64,000 bases of DNA. Source: Parapedobacter lycopersici. GTDB lineage: Bacteria > Bacteroidota > Bacteroidia > Sphingobacteriales > Sphingobacteriaceae. A program made the position numbers and the translations under genes. The DNA is taken from contig NZ_JAMSLW010000001.1 in the NCBI RefSeq assembly GCF_024643285.1, positions 617,239-681,238 of the forward strand. The letters run 5' to 3'. Below, piece after piece: positions 45,541 through 54,280 of the stretch. Position 1 is the stretch's first letter. Each line of letters begins with the position of its first letter. The notes beneath the pieces were generated by a model that saw only the letters and a program-made list of their open reading frames with translations, was not told where the DNA came from and did no database searches.

Positions 45541-45851
45541 ATGGTCATGAAACAGTTGATATTTAAGCACTACTTTACGCCTTTACTGCATTTTTCTTTA
45601 GCTATGATACAGCTCGGTTGTGTCAAATGCAAAAGACGAAAATGACCTTTGACCTTCAAGATACAACTATCGGATCGAAACCATTAGGTGAAGCCAAATT
45701 TAAGCAATTCTTGGGAATCAATGGGCCTGAATATTTTTTTAATTAATGATACGACAGGATACGGAAAGGAACGGAAATTGGGGTTAGGGTGCAGGTGTAT
45801 TTGGATCAACAAGACAACGAGAAACAAACGGGGATCGGCGCTTATATGTAA
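45541..45851 (+). pseudogene. Decayed small lipoprotein-like gene
   Basis: ATG 45541 opens a 34-codon frame with a signal-like start and a lipobox-like IQLGC, stopping at 45645. In the +2 frame, protein-like sequence continues from 45627 (MTFDLQDTTIGSKPLGEAKF onward) to TAA-TGA at 45744-45749, then, still in that frame, YDRIRKGTEIGVRVQVYLDQ and QDNEKQTGIGAYM to TAA 45849-45851. I infer one gene of about 100 codons broken by a frameshift and stop codons. The family is not recognised. These could also be chance frames. Confidence 0.35.
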
Positions 45852-46025
45852 GCTCAGTTTGACACGGCTTTTTCAACTTTAGAATTAGGTAAAAACAGTC
45901 ACTCATTGTGACCGAAATACTTATTTTCGCAGAACGATATTATAGGCAGTGTGACCATTCGGTCGCAATGAGAGCCATTAACTCTAGCATGCCATTTGTA
46001 GTAGTAATTATCCAGGCAAAGATAT

Positions 46026-46925
46026 ATGGAAAAGGTGGAAAAACTTACCACAGTTCGCGTTGCACATGTCATATTAGCGCACACAAACCCCGAGCAAGTT
46101 GGCAGGTTGGTTCAGGCACTTGCGCATCCAAGTGCAGATGTCTATATCCACGTGGATAAAAAAGCCCGGATCGAAATTTTTCAGTCGGCAGTCCAACGGG
46201 CTCCAAATTGTCATTTTATCAGACAACGAGTAGACGTTAAATGGGGCGGATATAGTATGGTACAGGCAACCTTGGCTAGCCTTTCAGAAGTAAAGAACAC
46301 CAATCGTCCATATCACTTCATCAATTTGCTAAGCGGGGCAGATTATCCGCTACGGCCGATGCATCAGTTTCATACATTTCTTCTGCAAAATATCGGCAGG
46401 TCATTTTTCGAATATGAGACGGAGGGCTCTCCCTGGTGGGAAGAAGCCAAATTCAGGTTTCAGCGGTACCATTTTCCCGATATTGCGATTCCGGGGAGCT
46501 ACACCTCACAAAAATTAATCAATTTTTTAATACCTAAACGCAAGAAACCAAAAGGCATGGAAGTCGCTGGCCGGTCACAGTGGTTCACGCTTTCAGTCGA
46601 ACACTTGGACGAAGTGCTGGCTTACGTAAAAAAGACTTCCGATATCACGCGTTTTTTCCGGTATACCTGGGGATCGGATGAGTTTTTTTTCCAAACGATC
46701 CTATTGAATTCCAAGCATCGGACACGGGTTATCAATGATAACCTACGTTATATCGATTGGCAAGAACGTCGGCCAAGCCCAAAAACATTGACAGCCGCGG
46801 ATTTTACTATCATTCAATCGTCAGGAAAATTCTTTGCCAGGAAATTTGACACGACGGCATCAGCAACGTTGCTAGACTTAATTGACGAAAACCTGCTGGG
46901 GGCTTTCAATTCTGAAAAGAGCTGA
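46026..46925 (+). CDS. GT14-like branching glycosyltransferase (core-2/I-branching enzyme family)
   Basis: A 299-residue glycosyltransferase resembling beta-1,6-N-acetylglucosaminyltransferases. Features are VAHVILAHTNPEQVGRLVQAL near the N-terminus, DVYIHVDKKA (about 38-47), the family block RPYHFINLLSGADYPLRPM (about 98-116), then GRSQWFTLSVEHLDEVL and TWGSDEFFFQTILLNS near 215-230, whose DE pair is typical. In bacterial loci these enzymes usually add a side-branch sugar. No membrane segment or signal is seen. It stands alone on the plus strand before the next GT2 gene. Confidence 0.88.
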   Translation: MEKVEKLTTVRVAHVILAHTNPEQVGRLVQALAHPSADVYIHVDKKARIEIFQSAVQRAPNCHFIRQRVDVKWGGYSMVQATLASLSEVKNTNRPYHFINLLSGADYPLRPMHQFHTFLLQNIGRSFFEYETEGSPWWEEAKFRFQRYHFPDIAIPGSYTSQKLINFLIPKRKKPKGMEVAGRSQWFTLSVEHLDEVLAYVKKTSDITRFFRYTWGSDEFFFQTILLNSKHRTRVINDNLRYIDWQERRPSPKTLTAADFTIIQSSGKFFARKFDTTASATLLDLIDENLLGAFNSEKS

Positions 46926-47164
46926 TCACAATAGCCAGTAACGATAAGGCTGGGAACGATTAAACACCTATACCAAGCAAATTACGCTGTCGATAAAAAC
47001 AACGTTCAGATTTACCGAATAAATAAACTTATTTACTATCAACTAGTTACAACAAAAGTTGTTGGCTTTCATAAAAACAATAGCAAACAAGATAAAATGG
47101 ACCTATTTTTGTCCGTAAAAAAAGGCCCGAAAAGTCTGTTTTACAATTGTCCCACGAAAAATAA
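46926..47164. other. Gap upstream of the GT2 gene with promoter element
   Basis: 239 A+T-rich bases. TATTTTTG at 47104-47111 fits the -7 consensus, 54 bases before the GT2 ATG. Nothing else was recognised. Confidence 0.4.
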
Positions 47165-48034
47165 ATGAGAACATCGGTATTTAATGCTCCTCGATGGATC
47201 GAGCAGTATGAATTTCCTTTCACTAATTATGAGACAATCCCAACTCATTTATTTCAAGAGGTTAATCAAAAATTAATCAAAAAGTGCCAATCGGCAGCAC
47301 CACTCGTTAGTGTGGTTATTGCCGCCTGGAATGAAGAAGCAAATTTGTTAAAGACAATTGCTAGCCTCGCAGACATGGATACACAGATTCCCTTTGAAAT
47401 TATTGTTGTCAACAATAATTCAACGGATCGTACACAAGATGTATTGGACCGTCTTGCCCTCAAAAGTCTATTTCAGCCCATCCAGGGTTGTGGCGCGGCG
47501 AGACAGATGGGATTGGAAGCAGCGGCTGGGGAATACATCCTGCTGGCGGATGCGGATTGCATTTATCCCAATAATTGGCTATCGGAAATGGTTGGACTGT
47601 TAAAACAGCCGGGGGTGGTTTGTGTTTATGGGCGTTATTCGTTCATACCTGAGAAAAGCTACCCAAGGTGGCAGCTCTTCCTGTTTGAAAAACTCAAGGA
47701 CAGCATCGCAAATTTGCGGCACTATAAGCACCCGTATTTAAACACATTAGGCATGAGCATGGGTTTTATTAAATCTTATGCGTTACAAGTAGGATTCGTC
47801 CTGCGTAACATACGCGGAGAAGATGGCCGTATGTGCTTCGACCTAATGAAATTCGGAAAGGTAAAGCAACTTAAGCGGAATAGTACACGTGTCTGGACAA
47901 AGCCGCGCACACTTCAAAAGGACGGAACGCTGCTGAATGCATTTGGCCTTCGCGTACGAAAGGAATTCAAGCGTTTTACTTCATTATTTAAAGAACCTAG
48001 ACTGCACGACACAAAGACGTCAGAGAATGATTAG
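47165..48034 (+). CDS. GT2 family glycosyltransferase
   Basis: A 289-residue GT-A fold enzyme. Motifs: PLVSVVIAAWNEEANLLKTI (about 42-61), FEIIVVNNNSTDRTQDVL, GAARQMGLEAAAGEYILLAD with the DADCIYP metal site (about 133-139), and GEDGRMCFDLMKFGKV in the acceptor region. It has no transmembrane segment, unlike the processive GT2 encoded on the other strand after it. Donor and acceptor are unknown. The gene ends shortly before a terminator-like hairpin. Confidence 0.9.
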   Translation: MRTSVFNAPRWIEQYEFPFTNYETIPTHLFQEVNQKLIKKCQSAAPLVSVVIAAWNEEANLLKTIASLADMDTQIPFEIIVVNNNSTDRTQDVLDRLALKSLFQPIQGCGAARQMGLEAAAGEYILLADADCIYPNNWLSEMVGLLKQPGVVCVYGRYSFIPEKSYPRWQLFLFEKLKDSIANLRHYKHPYLNTLGMSMGFIKSYALQVGFVLRNIRGEDGRMCFDLMKFGKVKQLKRNSTRVWTKPRTLQKDGTLLNAFGLRVRKEFKRFTSLFKEPRLHDTKTSEND

Positions 48035-48079
48035 TGAAAGGCATCTAGCTCCTTTAAATTGAATCTCTTTAATCCCATC

Positions 48080-48110
48080 GTCCGGTAAAGTCACCGGGAC
48101 AACGTTTTTT
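48080..48110 (+). terminator. Candidate Rho-independent terminator after the GT2 gene
   Basis: GTCCGGT (48080-48086) pairs with ACCGGGAC (48093-48100) with one bulge, followed within five bases by six T residues (48105-48110). Confidence 0.45.
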
Positions 48111-48131
48111 GATATTTTGCTTCTCCTTAAT

Positions 48132-49325
48132 TCACTGCCGATCGGTCTTCTGAGATGCATGTTTTGTCGCTACCGAGATTTTATTGGCCCGTTTTGCGTA
48201 AAACAGGGATTTTACCTGAAAAAAAATAAACTTCGGAATACCGGTCAACGCGGCATAAATTCTTTTATCGGTTTCAGAATGATAAAGAGCCAAAAGGAAG
48301 CTGATTACAAAAATCAGCAATGCCAGCAACCAAATGCCTGCCAATAAAAATGCACCGAACAAAACATGAATTAACAGACACAAAAAACTGAGCAATAAAA
48401 AAATAAACAACGGTGGTCTTACCAGCGTCAGCCCAAATAAAAATTGATTGCGGTTTCCGTGCTTAACTGCCTTGTACAAAAGAACGAATCCAAAATAAAA
48501 ATATTTAAACCAAGTGTTTATCCAGCGGGCACGCTGCTTAACAAGCTGCTCGGACCGAGCCGTCTTCTCATCATAGACCACCGCTTTGGCAGCATAGGCA
48601 ATACGTTTATTATCATTCACAATTTCAAACTGCAGCACCTTGTCAAAACCTGCCCCTTTTTGCTGATAGTTGCCAAGCAGCCGTTTGTATAAATCAACAT
48701 TAAACGCCATACCGGAACCGGCCAAGGTTGCCGACGAACCCAGATTAAACAAAATCCTGGCGTCGTAGAAATGATAGTAAATATCCCGGGCGGCGTCCAA
48801 ACATGCATATGTCGTGTTGAGATTTTTTGCCTTTCTCGGCCCCTGAACCGCTTCAAAGCCCTGATTGAAATATACGTTCAACTCGTTCAGGTAATCGGGA
48901 ACTACTTCGTTATCACTGTCGATGATGGTTAGGTTATCATGCGGGCGGATAAAATTTTCAATCGCATAAAAATGTGATTTTACATTACTGGCCAGCACAG
49001 TCGGTGGTCGCAATATGACAATCCTTTCATCGTTAAAATGCAAATCAGAGACATCGCAATTGTCAGCGACAACATAAATGATATACCGGTTGTAATTTAA
49101 ACGCAGCAACGAATTAACCACTGCTGGGAGCAGTGCCGTTTCTTCATATGCAGTGACGATAACCGCATAGTCAAATACTTTATCCTGTTGTGGGTGTGTA
49201 ATCGGATAATGCGGACGCCTTTTCCCCGTCACCCGATCCGCTAGATAAAAGATCATCGGCATGAGCAGATTCACACCAATAATTCCCTGGACAATCAATG
49301 CGATCGTATTGGCTAGAAACAACAT
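48132..49325 (-). CDS. Processive-type membrane GT2 glycosyltransferase
   Basis: A 397-residue membrane enzyme: N-terminal helix (MLFLANTIALIVQGIIGVNL), cytosolic GT2 domain (about 50-280) and two or three C-terminal helices (about 285-360). Motifs: VIVTAYEETALLPAVVNSLL, YVVADNCD, IIDSDNEVVPDYLNEL (DxD), AGSGMAFNVDLYKRLL, and KQRARWINTWFK, a QxxRW-type site of processive synthases. It may synthesise a backbone rather than add a single sugar. It lies five bases behind the GT4-like gene in the long minus-strand exopolysaccharide operon and is the last gene of that run. Confidence 0.9.
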   Translation of the reverse strand: MLFLANTIALIVQGIIGVNLLMPMIFYLADRVTGKRRPHYPITHPQQDKVFDYAVIVTAYEETALLPAVVNSLLRLNYNRYIIYVVADNCDVSDLHFNDERIVILRPPTVLASNVKSHFYAIENFIRPHDNLTIIDSDNEVVPDYLNELNVYFNQGFEAVQGPRKAKNLNTTYACLDAARDIYYHFYDARILFNLGSSATLAGSGMAFNVDLYKRLLGNYQQKGAGFDKVLQFEIVNDNKRIAYAAKAVVYDEKTARSEQLVKQRARWINTWFKYFYFGFVLLYKAVKHGNRNQFLFGLTLVRPPLFIFLLLSFLCLLIHVLFGAFLLAGIWLLALLIFVISFLLALYHSETDKRIYAALTGIPKFIFFQVKSLFYAKRANKISVATKHASQKTDRQ

Positions 49326-49330
49326 AGTAC

Positions 49331-50545
49331 CTAATTGTTTTGATGTTGGCAGAGGTACTCGTCGATGACTGTGTACATCTTGTTTACCGAATTTTCCCAG
49401 GTATGCGACGCTGCAAATAATTTCCGGGCCGTTACAACGCTTTCATCCTTATCTTCAGCTAGCGCGGCTTCAACCTGGTTAACGAAATCTTCTTTATCAT
49501 TAGCCAGGTACACGAAGTCTTTAAACAGGTTCATCGCTTCAGTCCGGATGGCGACAACAGGCTTACTCATGGCCAGGTATTCATCAATTTTACGGGGATA
49601 ATTGCCTATTGTAAGTTCATTAATCAGCTGTGGATTAATACAGACGTCAAAGTGCTGGATATACTGCCACAATTGCTCAGGAGGCTTACTCCCCGTAAAA
49701 ACCACATTTGGTATCCCATGGAGTTCACTATTCATAAATTGCGTGTCTTCCGGTCCAACCAAAACAATATTCCATTCCGGTTTACTTTCGGCAAGGTGTT
49801 TAATGAGTTCAATGTCCAACCGGATGCTCTGCAGTGCCCCTAGGTATCCAACGATGGGCTTTTGATTATCCAACTTCTCAAAATCTGCCGGCCGTTCCTG
49901 TGGATTGGTGGCGGTATCGGGAATACTGCATCCCTGGCCGACATCATAAGCGTTGGGATTATATTGTTTGCAATAATCTCTTAAGTAAGATGAGTTGGCA
50001 AAACAAAGATCGTTCTTTGCTATGATCTGCGGTTCCAGTTTTATGCCGTGTTTCCGCCAATACGGAGTGGCCAATATATAATCACGGGAGTAATAGATAT
50101 TCAGCTTGGAATCAAGGTAATCAGACAAGTAAAAGCACTTGATGATTTCGTTATCGTTAAATAAAATAAAATCATTGAAGCCCAGCTCGGTTAATGCATC
50201 CGTTATCGATTTTGCAAACTTTCTATTATTACGTGCATTAAAGTAATCAAACAGCCAAAATGGTTTCAGCCAATTAACGGATTCAACCAGGCAGCTGGGA
50301 TAAAGATTCCATAAATTTTCCTTTATTTTAACGATAGCATTCGTTTTACTGGCGACAACCTCTTTTCTTTTTTTTACAGCATCCTCTTCCTGATGACGTA
50401 TTGCCGTAATCCGATCCAACGGGGAGTTGACGTAAAGTACCTTGTTATTTTTACTCATTTCCAAGGCAATATCCTTACAATTGCTTCCTATTGTGGTATC
50501 CCAGGGCTGTTGGCCAACGATGACAACATTCTCATTTATCAGCAT
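49331..50545 (-). CDS. Glycosyltransferase, GT-B fold (GT4/TuaH-like)
   Basis: A 404-residue cytosolic enzyme with two Rossmann-like halves. The N-terminal part begins VVIVGQQPWDTTIGSNCKDI; the C-terminal part shows KPIVGYLGALQSIRLDIELI (about 230-250), WNIVLVGPEDTQF, NVVFTGSKPPEQLWQYIQHF and INELTIGNYPRKIDEYLAMS, where the E of DEYLAM aligns with the family nucleotide-sugar-binding glutamate. It resembles teichuronic-acid-type glycosyltransferases. A short gap of about 40 bases to the candidate microprotein upstream and five bases to the next GT2 gene place it inside one operon. Confidence 0.87.
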   Translation of the reverse strand: MLINENVVIVGQQPWDTTIGSNCKDIALEMSKNNKVLYVNSPLDRITAIRHQEEDAVKKRKEVVASKTNAIVKIKENLWNLYPSCLVESVNWLKPFWLFDYFNARNNRKFAKSITDALTELGFNDFILFNDNEIIKCFYLSDYLDSKLNIYYSRDYILATPYWRKHGIKLEPQIIAKNDLCFANSSYLRDYCKQYNPNAYDVGQGCSIPDTATNPQERPADFEKLDNQKPIVGYLGALQSIRLDIELIKHLAESKPEWNIVLVGPEDTQFMNSELHGIPNVVFTGSKPPEQLWQYIQHFDVCINPQLINELTIGNYPRKIDEYLAMSKPVVAIRTEAMNLFKDFVYLANDKEDFVNQVEAALAEDKDESVVTARKLFAASHTWENSVNKMYTVIDEYLCQHQNN

Positions 50546-50584
50546 ATCTTCGTTCTAAAATGGCATCGACAAATATCCGGACCG

Positions 50585-50662
50585 TTATTTCGCCCGGAAC
50601 CCCCGATAGAAACCGTAGATTAAAAAAATCAAACCCGGGACAACAAAAATCTCAAATGGCAT
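50585..50662 (-). CDS. Candidate 25-residue membrane microprotein
   Basis: On the minus strand ATG at 50662 opens a 25-codon frame ending TAA (50585-50587). It reads MPFEIFVVPGLIFLIYGFYR and then five basic or polar residues (ends FRAK): one hydrophobic helix with a positive cytosolic end. The start lies inside the last codons of the polymerase gene in another frame (overlap 11 bases), an arrangement favouring translational coupling. I know no family for it. Its size allows a chance frame, but the membrane-helix-plus-basic-tail design and position between polymerase and glycosyltransferase genes argue for a real protein. Confidence 0.5.
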   Translation of the reverse strand: MPFEIFVVPGLIFLIYGFYRGFRAK

Positions 50663-52019
50663 AAGCTGTTTCTTTCTGTTGATCAACCTCATCCTGCTGT
50701 CGGCTCTGACGGTCGAAACGAGGACTTAAATATACAAAGGCCATTGACATATATACTAATATCGAAGAGGGTATCCTGTTGATCACTTCATTCCCATAAC
50801 TTGCAACAAAAACGCCGAATGCACCGGCTACTAATGCAATGACTTTAATTCGCAATATCGGATCCCGTATCTGCCATGCAATCCCACCGCATTTGCCCAG
50901 TAGGTACATCATCATACAGAACCATAACACAAATCCCACAATTCCGTACATTGCCCACACTTTAACCCAGTAACTATCGGGCTCAATGGTAGACAAAAAC
51001 TTATCACTGTTATATTCATGTCCCCATGCCCCGATGACCCCAAGCCCTCCCCCAAAAGGTTTGTCTTTCAGGTAATCACCTAAAATTCGTTGATTATAAA
51101 ACCGAACATTCAGTGATGCATCTTTCGGATCTAAGGCCGTACGAAGCCGATATATCTGATAGTTCCCGCTCCCGATATTGGTAAACTTCAAAAAGCCAAT
51201 CGCCGCAATAAGCAAAAAACCGCCAAGTACCAGTATCTTAAAATTCTTGAATAAAAATACAGCTACTGCCGCCCCGGCGATTAGTACAAACAACGCACCC
51301 CTTGTTCCGGAAATAAGCATTCCAACGCACAATAAGATGCAACAAACAGCCAAAAGCGCCCTGACCCACCATTTGAACGGTCCGAACACCAATAATCCTG
51401 CTATCAGGGCGATATGTGCCTGGGAAGCACCATACTGTCCGGCATCTGTGAAAAAAGAAAAAACCCGCAATTTTCCCCAGATCAAGTGGGTGGTTGCCAT
51501 TTCCTCAACAAATAAACGTTCTCCCGATGTCAGCCCCAATTTAAGCTGCCGGAGGCCGTTAATTGCTCCCAATACAGAAATAGCAATGGTTAAGATCAAA
51601 AATGTGTTAAGTGATTTTTTGCTATTACATACCAGCAAAGTGAGCGGAATAATCAAAAGAGGGTGTAGAGCCGCGCTCCGCAACTCCTGTACCCAACCGA
51701 TAATACTTGCATCCGCGGGATTAAATACCTCCAATACGGAAACCAGAAACCAAAGAACGGTTAGTATAACTAAATCATTGTTCAGGGTATTCCATTGGTA
51801 TTTCCGATTGTTGAAAAATACAGCAACCCAGGTACAGAGCAACAGCGCTTCCAAGCCAAGGCCAAGTGGTACACCTGTCAGTTCCCGGGTGAATGCCGGC
51901 ATCACAAAACAGAAAATCAGCGTTGCGTAGACACCAATAATAGGTTTCTGAAAAAGACGAGCAAAAAAAACACTCGCGAAACTGAATAAAATTATGGCAA
52001 GCGGCACTAATATCCCCAT
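50652..52019 (-). CDS. O-antigen ligase/polymerase family protein (Wzy-like)
   Basis: A 455-residue membrane protein with about ten to twelve helices and one large periplasmic loop (about 295-355: KFTNIGSGNYQIYRLRTALD, then the conserved GGGLGVIGAWGHEY). VLLFCVGMLISGTRGALF-like residues in the middle are the signature of the Wzy_C domain. It most likely polymerises lipid-linked repeat units in the periplasm. The neighbouring co-polymerase gene (52126) supports a Wzx/Wzy pathway with the flippase at 40180. It overlaps the candidate microprotein frame at its 3' end. Confidence 0.88.
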   Translation of the reverse strand: MGILVPLAIILFSFASVFFARLFQKPIIGVYATLIFCFVMPAFTRELTGVPLGLGLEALLLCTWVAVFFNNRKYQWNTLNNDLVILTVLWFLVSVLEVFNPADASIIGWVQELRSAALHPLLIIPLTLLVCNSKKSLNTFLILTIAISVLGAINGLRQLKLGLTSGERLFVEEMATTHLIWGKLRVFSFFTDAGQYGASQAHIALIAGLLVFGPFKWWVRALLAVCCILLCVGMLISGTRGALFVLIAGAAVAVFLFKNFKILVLGGFLLIAAIGFLKFTNIGSGNYQIYRLRTALDPKDASLNVRFYNQRILGDYLKDKPFGGGLGVIGAWGHEYNSDKFLSTIEPDSYWVKVWAMYGIVGFVLWFCMMMYLLGKCGGIAWQIRDPILRIKVIALVAGAFGVFVASYGNEVINRIPSSILVYMSMAFVYLSPRFDRQSRQQDEVDQQKETAYAI

Positions 52020-52125
52020 AATAACAAAAGCAATCTTGAAGAGAAGTTATCTTCGGGTCCTAATCACAGCCCTTAAAAATATATGGATACATACTAAAAT
52101 GCAGCAGTTGTTCGCTATCGCGTGT

Positions 52126-54258
52126 TTAAACCGGAACCTTATTCAAAACCCAACCCAAAAATCCGCTTTGCTTTTGGATAATATCCAGCGCGCCTTTATC
52201 CGCATCCGTAATCGATCTGTCCGCTTCGAAAACAGCAATGGAACATTCGGTAAACATCAACCACTCTTTTGCCTGATTGATATCCTTTAGGTTGTTAATG
52301 TCGATGATAATCATGTCAAATTTATCCTTTAAATAATTAAATCCGGCAATCAGGCTATTTGAATTATTCAACTCCATTAAGGAATTGTTTTTTGGATTCC
52401 GGTTTAATACCGTAATCAAATCCTCAACCTTAATTTCCTTCTTAACCAAAAAGGATTCAAAGTTCTGGTCAGCTTGAGTCTCTTTATTAGAGATTACATT
52501 TAGCAGATCCGATGCATCATCTTTAATTAACAGTACGGTTTTCCCGGTCATTGCAAATGCGTAAGCCAGGCTTCCGGCAATAAACGTTTTTCCATCTCCC
52601 TGATTCAGGCTGGTAACACCAAGCGTTTTAAAATGCTGGCTGGTCATTTTCCTGTCGATCTCAAAACGGATCGACCTTAGCAGGTCCTTATAAACCGAGT
52701 AATTGACGATGGTGTTGTCATCCTGCCAAATGTCCCTCAAATCCTTATTTTCCTCGGTGATCAGGTTCAGGGAACCGATCACCTCCTGTTTTGTCGCCTG
52801 TGCCAGTGCAGCCGCATCTTTTATCCGTTTATCTGTCATGAACATAATTGTTAAAAAAGACAGACAAAGCGATAAACCAGCAAAGCCAGATAAGCCTACG
52901 TAGACGATTTTTTTCGAGGGCTCCGGTGCGCCCGGCATACCTACCTCAGTAATACGCAAACGCACCCGGGTGCTGTTATCAACGTTGGCTTGGTTATAAC
53001 GATTCAGGGCCTCCAGGTATTCCCGCGTAGCTACCTCGGCATCCCGTTCCAGATTTTGTACACCTGCATCGGTTGGCACCATCACATTATAGCGGCTTCT
53101 CAATGTATTCAATTCGGCATCAATGGATGCCATACCGCTTTTCGCCAGCGCCAAATCCGTTTCCAGCTTGGCCTTCTGATCCGTTAGGTTCTGCCTGAGC
53201 AGTGTCGGATTAACCAGATAATTATCCGAGTTGCTGTTCACCATTGCGGCCTTTATACGGGTTAACGAGTCAACCGTACGCTTATCAGCTTCACGAAAAT
53301 TATTATCGATATAACGTTGATTGGCAACTTTGAGTTGATTATCGATATTGATGAGATCCACATTATCCGAAACCGTATTTCCGCGCCGGCTTTCACCGTC
53401 CGCCAACCGCCTGTTAATATCGGATAATGCACCCTGAAGCGACTGGACCTGATTGATAGTCTGCGCGCGCTTACCCTCAATCTGGGCAATCTGCTGATAA
53501 ATCACATCCGACTGGGTACCCAGGTTAAGTACGCCGCTGGAAACCTTGTAATTCCGGAGCTCGTTATTTTTTTGGTCCATAACAAGCTGCTTTTCCCGCA
53601 TTACCGAATCCAGCAGTTCCAATGACCTATTTTGGTTAGCCAGCGTCATACCTGAATAATACGTAATAAAGTCCGTGGTTAGCGTATTTACCACAAAAGA
53701 CGAAAGTTGCGGATTCGTCGAAAGGTATGACACATTAATAAAATCACTCTCACCTGATCGTTCAATAGTCAATTTCTTAAGCACCCCCTCCTCGTCATAT
53801 CCCATAGAATAAACGATATCGTATAAGGGCACCGTACCGTTATCAAGGACGGTAACCGGTTCCTTCCTTACCAGTTTTTCCCCAAATGCCTGCATCGCCT
53901 GCGCAAGTTGATCCGGAGTTAATTCCTTCACCACATCAGACCATGGCGTAAAACTCGTTTGCGCATTTTCTAAGTCGTGCAAGATTAGCTTATTGGTGAT
54001 CATGCTGACCACCCTTCTACTCCGCATCATTTCGATGATATTGCCGAATTGCGAACTGACCCCAAAATAATCCAGGTGATTTTCGCCGGAAGTTTGTTGT
54101 GATTGATCGGTAAGACCCGTAGAGATCTGTGCTAATGAACTATATTCCGGCGGCAGATCCATAACCATCAATACCGTTGCCAGCATTGACAGTGCAGTCA
54201 CAATAACAACAATCCATTTACGTTTGAGAATATACTTTATGAGTGCCTGAACGTCCAT
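52126..54258 (-). CDS. Polysaccharide co-polymerase with BY-kinase-like ATPase domain
   Basis: A 710-residue Wzc-like protein. Wzz domain at both ends of a periplasmic section: first helix WIVVIVTALSMLATVLMVM (about 15-33), long coiled-coil region (about 190-420), second helix VGLSGFAGLSLCLSFLTIMF (about 452-472). The cytosolic domain has Walker A SLNQGDGKTFIAG (near 560), a modified Walker A' VLLIKDDASD and Walker B FDMIIIDINNL. It stops soon after residue 700 with no Tyr-rich tail, so classical C-terminal autophosphorylation is unlikely. It probably sets chain length. It lies 22 bases behind the TolC-like gene. Confidence 0.88.
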   Translation of the reverse strand: MDVQALIKYILKRKWIVVIVTALSMLATVLMVMDLPPEYSSLAQISTGLTDQSQQTSGENHLDYFGVSSQFGNIIEMMRSRRVVSMITNKLILHDLENAQTSFTPWSDVVKELTPDQLAQAMQAFGEKLVRKEPVTVLDNGTVPLYDIVYSMGYDEEGVLKKLTIERSGESDFINVSYLSTNPQLSSFVVNTLTTDFITYYSGMTLANQNRSLELLDSVMREKQLVMDQKNNELRNYKVSSGVLNLGTQSDVIYQQIAQIEGKRAQTINQVQSLQGALSDINRRLADGESRRGNTVSDNVDLINIDNQLKVANQRYIDNNFREADKRTVDSLTRIKAAMVNSNSDNYLVNPTLLRQNLTDQKAKLETDLALAKSGMASIDAELNTLRSRYNVMVPTDAGVQNLERDAEVATREYLEALNRYNQANVDNSTRVRLRITEVGMPGAPEPSKKIVYVGLSGFAGLSLCLSFLTIMFMTDKRIKDAAALAQATKQEVIGSLNLITEENKDLRDIWQDDNTIVNYSVYKDLLRSIRFEIDRKMTSQHFKTLGVTSLNQGDGKTFIAGSLAYAFAMTGKTVLLIKDDASDLLNVISNKETQADQNFESFLVKKEIKVEDLITVLNRNPKNNSLMELNNSNSLIAGFNYLKDKFDMIIIDINNLKDINQAKEWLMFTECSIAVFEADRSITDADKGALDIIQKQSGFLGWVLNKVPV

Positions 54259-54280
54259 TTTCGATCAATAATCAATAAAT

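Larger units (their letters stand above)
45389..46025. other. Intergenic region with promoter-inverted-repeat and gene remnant
   Basis: 637 bases with no intact gene. It contains a plus-strand -7-like element inside an inverted repeat (45430-45456) and a decayed lipoprotein-like stretch (45541-45851). The last 170 bases before ATG 46026 are A+T-rich, and no -33/-7 pair stands out. Confidence 0.45.

Noticed and set aside
51178-51930. 250-codon plus-strand frame inside the Wzy-like gene
   Set aside because: Antisense to a polytopic membrane protein whose codon pattern yields open frames; Pro/Asn/Thr-rich without domain.
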